Assembly: GCA_008508345.1 (NCBI GenBank)
Contig: QNGE01000102.1
Span: 219,849-283,848 of the forward strand
Origin: Paragonimus westermani
Taxonomy: Eukaryota > Platyhelminthes > Trematoda > Plagiorchiida > Troglotrematidae
Direction: 5' to 3'
DNA: 64,000 nt
This document shows, piece by piece, positions 37,176-47,267 of the stretch. Every line of letters starts with the position of its first letter. Position 1 is the stretch's first letter. The position numbers and the translations under genes were made by a program. Under the pieces are notes generated by a model. The model saw only the letters and a list, made by a program, of their open reading frames with translations. It searched no databases and was not told where the DNA came from.

Positions 37176-37325
37176 TCCACTCCATATCTATGATCTTAAT
37201 GACCCAGTTGACTTGCTCTAATTTTTTACATGTAAAACGCATGTACCCTACGTAATTGTAAAAGCCCAATGAGAATTAGCGGAAACAGCTGTTCACACAA
37301 CTGACTTCTTAAGGATTCACGAATA
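37176..37325 (+). repeat. PLE 3'-tail relic
   Basis: Collinear with the reverse complement of the tail of PLE copy A (12.4-12.55 kb). Shared blocks are CTATGATCTTAATGACCCA, AAAACGCATGTACCCTA and AATTGTAAAAGCCC. It includes a hammerhead-like segment CCAATGAG...CGGAAACAGCTGTT at 37266-37293. No coding part is attached. Confidence 0.8.
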
Positions 37326-39190
37326 ACATTCTGGTCGTTTGAGGTGAGGCAGTGCAGTGATAACTCAAGACATCAACATCCAACTTTCCCCTATGTTTTT
37401 CCTTACCAAACTGTGCACCCATTGAAACATAATGAACACCTTTGATCGTACACTCACTGAACACCGTGCCCTCGACACTACAATAAACGATTAACAATGT
37501 CTAACCCGCCCTGTTCTGAACGGTGAACTTCTGGAGATGCATTGTTCTCATTGCACGTATAGTTTTTGTCCCGGGACCATTGGGCTAAGTCCCCATCTCA
37601 TTCCCAGTCAATATCCGCCTGCGGCCGCTGACGTTTTCCTCTTCAAGTTTACAGTAGGTTTTGTTTTAAACCTGGCGTGAACATTCTGGACGCTCGAAGT
37701 GTGTGCACCTAGAGGGTAAACAAATATTCGTCTTACCCAAAACAAGGCCCTGATTATTTGCCGTCCTATGGACACTCACTCATCTGCTCCGTGTTGCTAG
37801 CCTGGTTGAAAGACTGTTGGTTCCATTGGAGATGTAATCTACACATTACCCTGAACCTGGCTGTTCATCAGCGGGCTCCGTTATGACTTTTTATCAGACA
37901 ATCCAGACTTGGCTGTTGGCTTTGGGGTGAGAATTGCAGTACAATAATCTCACATACTTCACATAGGTGCAACTTTACCAATCTACTCGACAAAGTGGTC
38001 TGTCTCCGGCTGTCATTTGGCGACTGTTTTGTTCTCTTGTTAAAAAACCGAATATTTTATCCTGCACTCTCTGTATTACACATCTTTGTGCCTAAAAGTT
38101 CGTCTGTTTAGGCGTACGGGAAAGGTCGAACGGTGGGTCGAATGGTACAGTTCAGGTTCATTGTGGTATTAATCATGACCGTCTGTTCACTTATTTACGG
38201 GTTTTGTTTATGTCGTTTGAATTGGGGTTATCTTAAACAGTTGTGAGAGAATGAACGGAGTGCATACTGCCACATAGAAACGACGCATCTGAACCAATTA
38301 GGGTCAGTTGTCAGCATTGGCTGGTGTCGTGCGAAGGGCTGTCATCTCCTCACCGGTCAATCCAGACGTGGTATAGCAAGACGACAAAAACATATGCGTA
38401 AGAGTGTGCGCTATCAAGCGAGGTATGAAAACATTTCATGTCATTGACCCTTACCATAACTAAGGAGTGAACAACATGCGAATTACAACGTGTTACCATT
38501 ACAAAGGCGAATGAGCCCTTCTCATATTTACCTATTGGGGTGTTTCACAACTGATGCCCAAATTCGGTGCCGCCTGATTCCAAAATTCTGTACGCTACAG
38601 TGATCTCACAAGGGATCAGGTTGAAGGTTCATATCTTCGTTTGGCCTCAGCGATTGTGACCCGCGCTTCGACTGAGTGGTCTTCTCTGGAATAGAAACAG
38701 AGTCTGCTCTGCCAATCAAGTCAATGCAACAGCGACCTAAGACCCCCAGTTACAGTCTGGTGGTCGACTCCACTGTGTTTGCCGGTTACGGAATTTCTTA
38801 GCTGTTACGATCTAGTTAGGGCATACCACTTCCGATCCTGATGAATAAGTACAATACATCCGGCGGTACCAAGAACGCAAGTGAAGTCTGCTCCCCTCAT
38901 ACTAAATGAACTGGCAGGAAAGTGAGTTTTAACCTGCGAACAAATATAAAGTGTGTTGATTTTGTACGTTAAGTTTCCGATCTCTTAAAGTAACGAGAAT
39001 TTGGTAAAAGCTTGACACAAAAGAGTCTCATGTGTGGAAGTTAGTAGGATTCCTGGAAGATCAACTAAATCGCCATCTACTTGTTCTACTCAAGCCGTGG
39101 TAAACCATAATCCATTGTTGGTTCTTCTCTCTTGACTCGTCTAAGCGGTTACTATCCCACAAATGCCATCCACGCACATATCATGTCCAA
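37326..39190. other. Non-genic stretch
   Basis: Nothing recognised. Confidence 0.4.
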
Positions 39191-39195
39191 GGTTG

Positions 39196-39196
<1 letters not shown>

Positions 39197-39233
<37 letters not shown>

Positions 39234-39236
39234 NTA
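39197..39236. repeat. TA microsatellite with unknown base
   Basis: Uninterrupted TA run containing an N at 39234, so its true length is unknown. It directly abuts the PLE copy B remnant. Confidence 0.9.
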
Positions 39237-39237
39237 A

Positions 39238-39723
39238 TCATGACCATGGCAACCCGACAGATTGCTTCAACCACTTCTGTGCACACAACGTCGGTTGGTA
39301 GGTTCGAATGAGCATCGCTTCGCAAAGAGCTGGTAACATCGGATTTCGGTTGCGCAACAGTATCTTGAATGAGTTTACTGGGTCAACTTGATGATCTGTT
39401 GTCATGAGGTGTTTAGCAATCGATGACGTTGGATTTCGAGTAGTCAACACGTTGGGGCTGGTGCGTCATCTGTTGATTCAACCACTTCGGGATGTGTTCG
39501 GCGACTCGCTGTGCTAGTTGTCGGTCTGTTCTGCCTATGTAGACGTCACTGCAACTGCAAGTGGACTGGTACGCAACATGGGAGACAGAACAGTTTGACA
39601 AACTACTTTTGCGATTGCGAAGAACTTTATCTCACGAAGTTGAGTCGAATAATGGTTTACTTTTTTAGATGTACTCATTACTGGACGTGCCGCTGGTACT
39701 TCACAACGCTCAGTTAACCGCAA
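39238..39723 (-). pseudogene. PLE GIY-YIG endonuclease remnant, copy B
   Basis: Two frames on the minus strand give YQSTCSCSDVYIGRTDRQLA (Cys cluster plus VYIGRT, the GIY-YIG core), AQRVAEHIPKWL (helix with Arg and His), SSIAKHLMTTDHQVDP, then CEAMLIRTYQPTLCAQK with the conserved Glu. An upstream minus-strand segment (39535-39723) carries CSNCSVSHVAY in a shifted frame. The fragment covers only the endonuclease and is 5'-truncated. It is clearly divergent from copies A and C, so it represents a separate PLE lineage. Confidence 0.82.
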
Positions 39724-39729
39724 AGCGAC

Positions 39730-40281
39730 TTGGGGTGGTCAATATCTGCAGTTTTCCAGTTTTGTTTCTATTGCATACAAACGGGGTTTAGTTAAAATAC
39801 TGTTTCATAGAGCCAAGAGTATTTGTACCCCGGATTGTTGTGAAGTCTTCACTGCTGATCATTTTGGGCTGAGTGACTATACGTGAGGATGCGTTTATCG
39901 TGTCCATTGGTGAGACCAGCATATACAGTAACATTTGATCTGCATTTGGTGGCTACTGGATTTTCGGCCCAGTCATGCAGTTGCTACGACGTAATCAGAT
40001 TAACTGTGAACAATCGTTGTCATGTAAATCTGTGACTTTGAGTAACGTGTATAGACGGTCAATATGCATCGTCCCCTAACACAAATCTTCTCTGCATCTG
40101 TGTGCCTGGTCATGCGTGTAACAACCGACGCATTTTTCAGCAGTACTCCATATTCGTCCGTGTTTGGATGCAACTGCCTACCTTAGCGAGAGTGTACGGT
40201 TCTACGACTATTCCCATTCGCCAGAACGAAAACATGGCCGCACGCGAATCGTGCGCGCTCTTACATGATTGGCTTAGGCAG
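39730..40281. other. Region upstream of the BED gene
   Basis: Presumed 5' flank or 5' UTR of the following gene. No TATA box or other core promoter element stands out. An in-frame TAA at 40282-40284 bounds the downstream ORF. Confidence 0.3.
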
Positions 40282-40299
40282 TAAGCCAAATGCATCACC

Positions 40300-40309
40300 A
40301 CCACCATGG
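40300..40309 (+). promoter_or_regulatory. Kozak context of the BED gene start
   Basis: ACCACCATGG fits the strong animal Kozak context, with A at -3 and G at +4, and decides the start at 40306. The next ATG, two codons on, is weaker. Confidence 0.7.
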
Positions 40310-41328
40310 CGATGGAAATAAACACCACCAATGTCCCTGTAGCATGCTGTCTATGGGGTGAAGTTGCTGGTCCAGCAACAGACCTATTTCAACAGAAAGC
40401 ACAATACCACTCACGACTCAAAAATTCTGATAATGACTTGCTAACCATAATGTCAGCTAACAGAACAGAAAACTTGAAACAGGAAGGTGCAGTAATCAAT
40501 TCACTATCGAAGCAAGCGAGGAATAATTTACCAGCTGCCCCCAATATTTATCACCCCGGTGAAAACATAAGTAGTGGTTCATACAATACAAGTGGAACAA
40601 ACCATAGCCACACGCTTGAGCATCATCATCGGGTGACGCCAAATCCAGAACTAAACCAACAACCGAAGTTGAAATCTGCCGCGCAATATCGTACGAACAG
40701 AAAATCCCAACCAGTTCGTTCGTACGCTTGTTTTACTCCCCTTCCAACTCGATACCCTCCACGATGGGGAACTAAGCCTGGAGCAAAAAAGTCATTTGTA
40801 TGGAAATACTTTTTCCATCCCGAATTAAGCATGGGACTGCGTGACTTAGCACATACACAATGCACCCTTTGTGATAGCCAGCTGGCTTTCAACACTTCGG
40901 GAACTACGACGACCATGTTGAATCACTTAAAAAGTCGGCATGCTGAAGTGGTGGAACAGGAACAACAACGGCTACATCAACACCAGCAATTTCAGCAGCA
41001 GCAGCAACAACAACACAATCAACGAAAGCAAACATACCAACAGTCGACCATCCCATCCGCTTCACTGATCGGAAAAATATCGCAATCCTACCTTCGTGAA
41101 GGTATAACTGAACAACCGTTCAGTCACCTATGGCTTCGGAACCAACACGTATATTCCAGGACTGGTACGATCCGTCGAGGACATCGTGGACGCCCACCAG
41201 GGTCATGGCGAAGGGTACATCAGATTTCCCGTCCTATTATCCAATCACCCAAAGACGAAAGACAACAGCCTGGTGGCACACAATCCTATCAAATGACACC
41301 CCGAAGTACAAGGACTGTTGTTTCTTCT
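40306..41328 (+). CDS. BED-type zinc-finger protein, first coding exon
   Basis: 341 codons from a strong Kozak ATG to a GTGAGT donor. Residues 1-160 are polar and probably disordered. A BED finger follows, beginning with SFVWKYF (Trp166), then Cys186-x2-Cys189, and His207-x4-His212 in LNHLKSRH. This is the C-x2-C-xn-H-x4-H signature with the upstream aromatic box that defines BED domains (DREF/ZBED class DNA binding, nuclear). Residues 217-246 are Gln/His-rich with a run of seven Gln. A weak AT-hook-like RGRP lies near residue 284. No hAT transposase domain follows, so a host regulator is more likely than a transposase. From about 41102 onward a second frame looks more protein-like, so the last 75 residues are uncertain. 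Confidence 0.8.
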
Positions 41329-41334
41329 GTGAGT
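41329..41334 (+). other. Splice donor of BED exon
   Basis: TCT|GTGAGT. In the annotated frame the break is phase 0, and reading on gives only three codons before a TAA. Confidence 0.65.
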
Positions 41335-43284
41335 CACTAAATAGTTTTTCATTGATTTTTCATTACATTAAGACTTAGCTTCAACCGCGGACCTCATAGG
41401 TGTGAACCACGAGCATTTGTGAGATATTCCATCTAGATAACATCACTCGCGGCTGGCTAAACAAACAGCAATGTTTGGGTAACTGCACCGCAGTCGTCCT
41501 TTTTACACTCCATGTATTAACAACACAATAGTCAGAACACCCATAGCACACCTCATGACTGCTTTGTGACACCTGTTGTAGCTCAACCGTTTTTGTGCAT
41601 TCACAACGGAGTCAAGTAATCGTATATCTCGTAATGGATTCGAAACCTTTGCTTGGCTGTCCACGACTGCCCTGCCACTCGGTTACATATCCCCTTAAGC
41701 GGGATCAGACCTAATCTTGTTATCGTACGGTTGCCTCAACCACACAGGGTCTTCTGTCTGATTTGCTAGTTCGACGGTTTAGGTGATCAGATGCCTACTT
41801 TCATTAAAAATCTTTGGCTAACTTTTCCAATCGAAAGCGGTGTTAAGGTGATTATCCTGCCAAAAGTTACTTTTCAGTATTGACCCAATCTGTGGTTCAC
41901 ATATTATAAGCCGTATATAGCATAAGTCAGTAAGTATGAAGAAGGGGAAAGTAATTCATTATTGTATAGGGATTAAGAGGAATGTTTCTTTCCGAGTATT
42001 CGAAGTGCGATTCAACATTATTTATCTTTGAGGACGAAGAGGTATACATTCCACCGAGAGCACGTAGATTTATTCATTTTTTGTTAATGAGGAAATGCTA
42101 AACCGTGTCAAATTTGCAAGCCGTTCTTGGGTAAAAAATTTGTTGGAATGACTATATTACTAGTGAACCTAGCCCTCAACGTTTAACCAACTGGAACAAA
42201 CAATGGTGACCAAATGGTCCAGACGCCCATTTCGCACAAATGAGTCGAACTCAGAGTTTCAGGCTACTGACATATAGTAGTTTGTAACTGAATGGAGTTG
42301 CTACGACTCAACAAATATAGGGCTTTTGAACTCCGTCTGTGATGAGGTGCGTTCGTGCAAAGTCTGATTACCTCTGAGTCAATTTTTATTAATGGTCCCA
42401 TCACAGAGATTTGGACGCGCAAAAGGATGATGCTACCTTGTCTCGATCGACTGCCTAAGCACAGCAATCAAATAACCACGATGGTGTACACAGTTCTGAA
42501 GACGATTTGAAAGCAAGCGCTTTTATGTTCATGATTTGTTTGCGGACTGGTTAAAACTCAGTTATCCCGGTGAATTTAGGATAACGCATGGAGAACCGTT
42601 ACTCTTAGCCTTCAGCCAACAGATCCAGCCACCACAGTAATAGAGGGCTGCGTGGAATCCGTGGCTAACTGCGCATCTATGATCAATACCTCCGATCATA
42701 TGCTCTTCGAAAAGGTTCCACTTATCCAGGGTGTCTACTGCAAGCTTGGCAGCAGAATGTAGCCTAATAGATGTCTAATTACTGAAAGTCCGAACCTAAG
42801 TAACTGAGCAAGTACAGGTTGTCCACATACTGGAGTTATTTGAGCCTAGTGAAAGGAGTGCTAATCTCCAGAGACACATCACACTATCTGCTCACAATTT
42901 AGCTAATCAACTTTCTCCTGCTTTCGGTTGGATCATAGCACAATGTTAAAGAAATCCGTTAACTCTTTGAATATCCTAACCAACAGCTCCCGAAAACACC
43001 AGTTAAATACTGGATCACTGGTGGCATAAACTGTCTGCTGTGTCTTTTTTCGAGGTGCGACAACACAAGTGAAGAAACAGATAGAGTCTATTCTGAATCT
43101 ATCGGTGGAAATCAAAAGTAAACAAGTGTTGACATCCATAATGCGAGCAATATGGGCAAATAGTTAACTTCAATCACACTAGCATTTAAATACCAGATAT
43201 CATCCGATGGGCATGACAACAGAACGATGTTTTCCTTCCTTTAGTACGTGCAACTAGACCGAAGTATCAAATCTGATTGGAGTT
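41335..43284. other. Intronic/non-genic stretch
   Basis: No exon or repeat recognised. If the BED gene model holds, this is the start of its long intron. Confidence 0.35.
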
Positions 43285-43640
43285 AACAGGACAATTACTG
43301 TGTCTCCTCTCGTGACGATCGGGCAACCTGATCATCGCTCACAAGCGAGAGTGGTTGAGCGTTCAGATTTGATAATTCGGTCGTGCCTAATATGGGGTGA
43401 ATGGCGCAGTGGCCAACAAGGTTGCCTGATGAAAAGCGTGGCCGGAGTTCAAATCTCAACCGTGGCAAGGATATGCATTACTGATGCGCTCTAATGAGAG
43501 CGAAACTGGAGTCCGGTGCTTGTTTTCGAAAGAGGCTGGCCGGAAAGTCTATCTGAATGCGAAGGCTGCGACCAAATGTGGGCGGTGTTCAAATTGAAAA
43601 TAAACCAAATCCCAGACTACTCATCAGTGATTCATTTTTA
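43285..43640 (+). mobile_element. SINE-like retroposon with hammerhead, fullest copy
   Basis: The order is a 5' block (TTACTGTGTCTCCTCTCG, CGATCGGG), A box TGGCGCAGTGG (43402-43412, exact match to TRGCNNAGYGG), B box GAGTTCAAATC (43445-43455), hammerhead (43475-43519), mid block, tail GAATGCGAAGGCTGCGACC, and an end near ACTACTCATCAGTGA. The A/B boxes imply RNA polymerase III transcription. Because about 110 bases precede the A box, the promoter is internal rather than at the usual SINE 5' end. No poly(A) tail is seen. Confidence 0.85.
43475..43519 (+). ncRNA. Hammerhead ribozyme-like fold in SINE
   Basis: The core CTGATG is followed by C where A9 is expected. Stem II GCTCT-AATG-AGAGC is perfect. 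GAA is followed by stem III ACT-GG-AGT and then C at the cleavage site. Stem I GCATTA / CGGTGC has one mismatch and two G-U pairs. The complete topology is that of Sm-alpha-type hammerheads, and the A9 defect probably reduces activity. Confidence 0.75.
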
Positions 43641-45152
43641 GTAGGTACAACTAGTACTCGTACAGTGAACTGGAGTATGTTCTTTCGCTGAGAGAAATCA
43701 ATCGGTATGAAAACAATCAACATAATTTTTCAACACAACAGTGTAATACTGCCAAATAAGAACCTTTATCACTTTGTACTTAACACCACTTGGTACAGAC
43801 ATTGCAGTCATGTAGACTTTTGAACAAACTTCTTTCACAGCTGATCAGCAATGTAGGTAACTGTAATGACTGGGATTCAAAATCCGGCCGAGTTACAGCC
43901 TAGCGTTAGACAGAAACTTGAATCTAGCATCACCTATGAAAAGGGATAGACTTAAAAACCTATTTGAAATAATTGCTATGTTCATATTTGAAGGGTGTTT
44001 TGTTTAAAGTGTAAAAAGCATTCACATTACACGGTACACTTGGTAAACAAGGGTTTGTAAACAACTCCAATTAAGGAATACTTACACATGAAAAAAAATT
44101 GAATGACCCCACTGTTTGTGATTATCATAGGCATACGTACGATTCACCTGACTCAATGTCTCTAGGATTATTGACCGTGATGTAAGATTTAGTCCCAAGC
44201 ATTCCGGCCGTTTTCATTTGTGTTGACTGGCCTTGTTTTTCGTTCTTTATATTGATACGAAGAACTGCAGATTTATCGTTGACATCTCGAGTACCAACTA
44301 GTTCTCTAGTTTAACATATTCCGATGTCACTTTTTCTTGTTTGGAGGGTAGTTTTGCATGACCACTTGTCAGATTACGAACACCGAGTGGATTTCCCTAC
44401 TACTGCCCGGTAGCATTCTTTACGGCTGTTCAAACTAAACGGGTTGTCCTCCCGCAGTGAAGCGTATAATGGGAATGGATACGTCACCACTGTGCAACGG
44501 TGTACACTAACTGAGATTCTAACCCAATGATATCAACAAAGCGACAGTGTATCCACCTGAGACATGTTTCTTACCTAAACTGGGCTTCTCCGTCTGGGCC
44601 GTTCTCCATTGACGCTCACTGGCCACCCTCGGTTAGAAGGTATGGTAGCGTACATCTCGCAGCGTTATGAATTCAGCAAAATGTATCTTTTTTCAATAGC
44701 TGTCCAACTGACATAGTGCGGCCTTCTTAGTTTGAAAGACCCAGGGGATACACAGGACCTCCCCTGATAGAACTAAACTGATAGCAGGTCAATACGAAAT
44801 GCTTCCATCTATCAGTTTTCCCGTCCCAACTGTTTTTTTCAGAGTTCTGAAGGGAACGAATTGTTTTAGATTTGAACTGAGGTTGGAGTCATCAGCTAGC
44901 GAACGTCATGCGTCTTCAAGTGAAAACGTTCGTCCAACAGATAACCATACCTGTAATACATAGTGAGAGGCATATATCAATTTCTAATCCAATTAATCCT
45001 TCACATAATATGAAAAAGTTGTCTCTGTATCAACTTTGAGTGAATATGAGCTGGTTTCGATAGTGGTGGCTTTTAATCCAGTTAGCTGTAAAGAAAGAGA
45101 CGATAAGCTTTTAATAGAAGCATGCTGGACTCTTTTCCCACAAAGTCATCGA
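43641..45152. other. Intronic/non-genic stretch
   Basis: Nothing recognised. Confidence 0.4.
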
Positions 45153-45272
45153 CATAGGCCAGGCTTCATCAGCGCAGAAAGAAGACATATGTTGCGCAAC
45201 ATATGTCTTCTTTCTGCGCTGATGAAGTTATTGAAGGGAACTCAGTGTTTCAAGTTTCTCATAGGCCAGGCT
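45153..45272 (+). mobile_element. Fold-back insertion FB2 with 13-bp direct repeats
   Basis: An exact 13-bp repeat, CATAGGCCAGGCT, lies at 45153-45165 and 45260-45272 and encloses a 94-bp block. The block is a perfect palindrome (45164-45227, 32-bp arms, no spacer, centre TTGCGCAA) plus a single-copy tail of about 32 bp. The layout (hairpin, short tail, 13-bp flanks) is the same as in FB1 and FB3, but the sequence differs. The local 94-codon ORF is produced by the palindrome and is not a gene. Confidence 0.75.
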
Positions 45273-47183
45273 GTTAGCCACAACACCATAGAAGTGACAA
45301 ACAAACAGAGATACAGGTAGACTACGAACTTCGTCTATTGCCACATTAAATTATGGGTCAGGCTGATGATCATCTGGTTCGGTTCAATGATCAGCTTCAT
45401 TGAGCTCGGCAATCATCTTATGCCTAGACTGGGCAACATGGCGTACTAAATACAAAATATATCAAGATGTACCAACTGATATTGCTGATAAATTCATCCC
45501 AGTTATTCAACCACAATCCACGTAACATTGGATGAGACACTAATCCACGGACTGTCTGTATGACACAAGCACTGTCGAGGGTCTGTTAAAAACAACTGGT
45601 TGTTCTAATCTTGCCTCCTTTGTCGTTGAAATTCTTCTTCGTTCGTATTTTCTCACAACCCTATTTACCATGCTGCTTTTCTTGCCAAAACCAACTTTTT
45701 CTTGGCTGTCAACAGTATACTTAGAGTCTTCAAAATCCATTTTCTCCGTTTAATCGTTGAGAGTATTTGTGCAGTAAGCTGGACGAATTGTACGACTACT
45801 GTTCTCAGTTTGCGATATGTGCATTGTGCTATTCCGTTCCATGTGTACGCCACCCCCAGCCGATCCAGGAATTACTCATTAGGCGAGCTTTTATCTCAGA
45901 ATTGCAATGTCTTATAGATCAACACAGTCGATCAACTATGTAATCTTCAGTAGAACTAATCCTGGTCGTCCACTAACGGACGTTTTAAGTTTGAACAATG
46001 CTGAAAACGCGATTTGGTCGATGCGATTCTCTAGCGGCTATGTGGCTTACTCTTCCGTGTGTGAGTAAACCATCTTCCAGATGATGAACTCAAGTCAAAT
46101 GTGGATTCTTACACTCGGTGAGTGCATCTCCAACCAGATACATACATCTAATGAAGAGAAGACATATGTGCATATAAAGTTTAAAAAATCTGTTTGAGGA
46201 GTGAAAACACGCCTTCTATTGATAACGGAACAAATACCTTGATCTGCTTCGTTAGATAATCACTGGTCACCACTGAGTATGTCTGAAGAACAATGCGAGA
46301 AAGACAGAAAATAGATCTTAGCAATGAGAGATTTCAAGAAAGTGCAAACAGTGCGGCTTAAAGATGAATTCGTTGATAACCGAGTGTTTAAGCTTTGTAT
46401 AAAATAACAGTCTTGTTAGAGTAGCCAGTTGAGTCCAACTGTTTTTACTGTTTTCAAGCCACTATACTATATACCCTTCGCTTTTTACAGTAGGGTCTAA
46501 GACTGGCGAATTTAATGGAAACCACGAAGTTTACTGTGCTAGTTAACTTAACGGAAAGAGGGGATTCACACCTTTAAAATCTCCGTTAAGTGGATTTGGT
46601 AAGCATGAAGTGAACACACCTCGTAGCTGACCACTCTTCATGTCACATGGTACACTGGTTAGCAAGTTTAATAACTACCGTGAGTTCACCATGACTAATC
46701 CCAGGATCATCAAGTGCAGTCAGCAGTCTACTACTCATTTCCGACTATTTCGACATCTATGTGGTTGGTGGCGCGTTCACTTCTCTGTCGAGCCACAGTT
46801 CGCACGCACGAAAATGCATTTCTGTAACAAGCTACTAACACATAGCTGTTGTATCCGTTAGGAAACGTAGGAAACCAGTTAACTTCTTCCAGGATTTCAA
46901 ACAATATTAGACTAGTCTAATGATAAATCCAGAAACATCGCAAGTCAAACCCAACTTCAAAACGTAACAGTGCCAGTGAAATTTTCGCCTTGGTAAATAC
47001 ATCATCAATTCAAACGGTGAGAAATCAAGCCTCATGCACGGTGTTACCATAGCTACGTAACAGAGATTGTTGATCCTTTGCAGACAATCACGGCGACACA
47101 GTTGTCGCTTTTATGAAACACAGGCATGGGGAACCTGTGCCGGTTGAACAGGAACTCAAGCTTAATGAACTACCGTCCACAAA

Positions 47184-47185
<2 letters not shown>
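45273..47185. other. Intronic/non-genic stretch
   Basis: Nothing recognised. Confidence 0.4.

Positions 47186-47186
<1 letters not shown>

Positions 47187-47217
<31 letters not shown>
47187..47217. repeat. TA microsatellite
   Basis: Alternating TA tract running straight into the left arm of the next hairpin. Confidence 0.95.
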
Positions 47218-47219
<2 letters not shown>

Positions 47220-47267
47220 CTAACATTTTCCCTATATATATATATGTATAAAGAAAATGTTAGTCAT
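47216..47267. repeat. Inverted repeat with TA-rich loop
   Basis: Perfect 15-bp arms ATGACTAACATTTTC (47216-47230) and GAAAATGTTAGTCAT (47253-47267) enclose a 22-base TA-rich loop. No flanking direct repeat was found. Confidence 0.9.

Noticed and set aside
43395..43470. tRNA gene
   Set aside because: A and B boxes are present but there is no cloverleaf with acceptor stem or anticodon arm. The boxes belong to a dispersed SINE-like repeat.
45219..45245. Hammerhead ribozyme in FB2 (CTGATGA followed by GAAC)
   Set aside because: Only the first core box fits. GAAA is replaced by GAAC and no stem II can be drawn.
45036..45320. 94-codon ORF
   Set aside because: It runs through the perfect palindrome of FB2, and codons on its two arms are mirror products.
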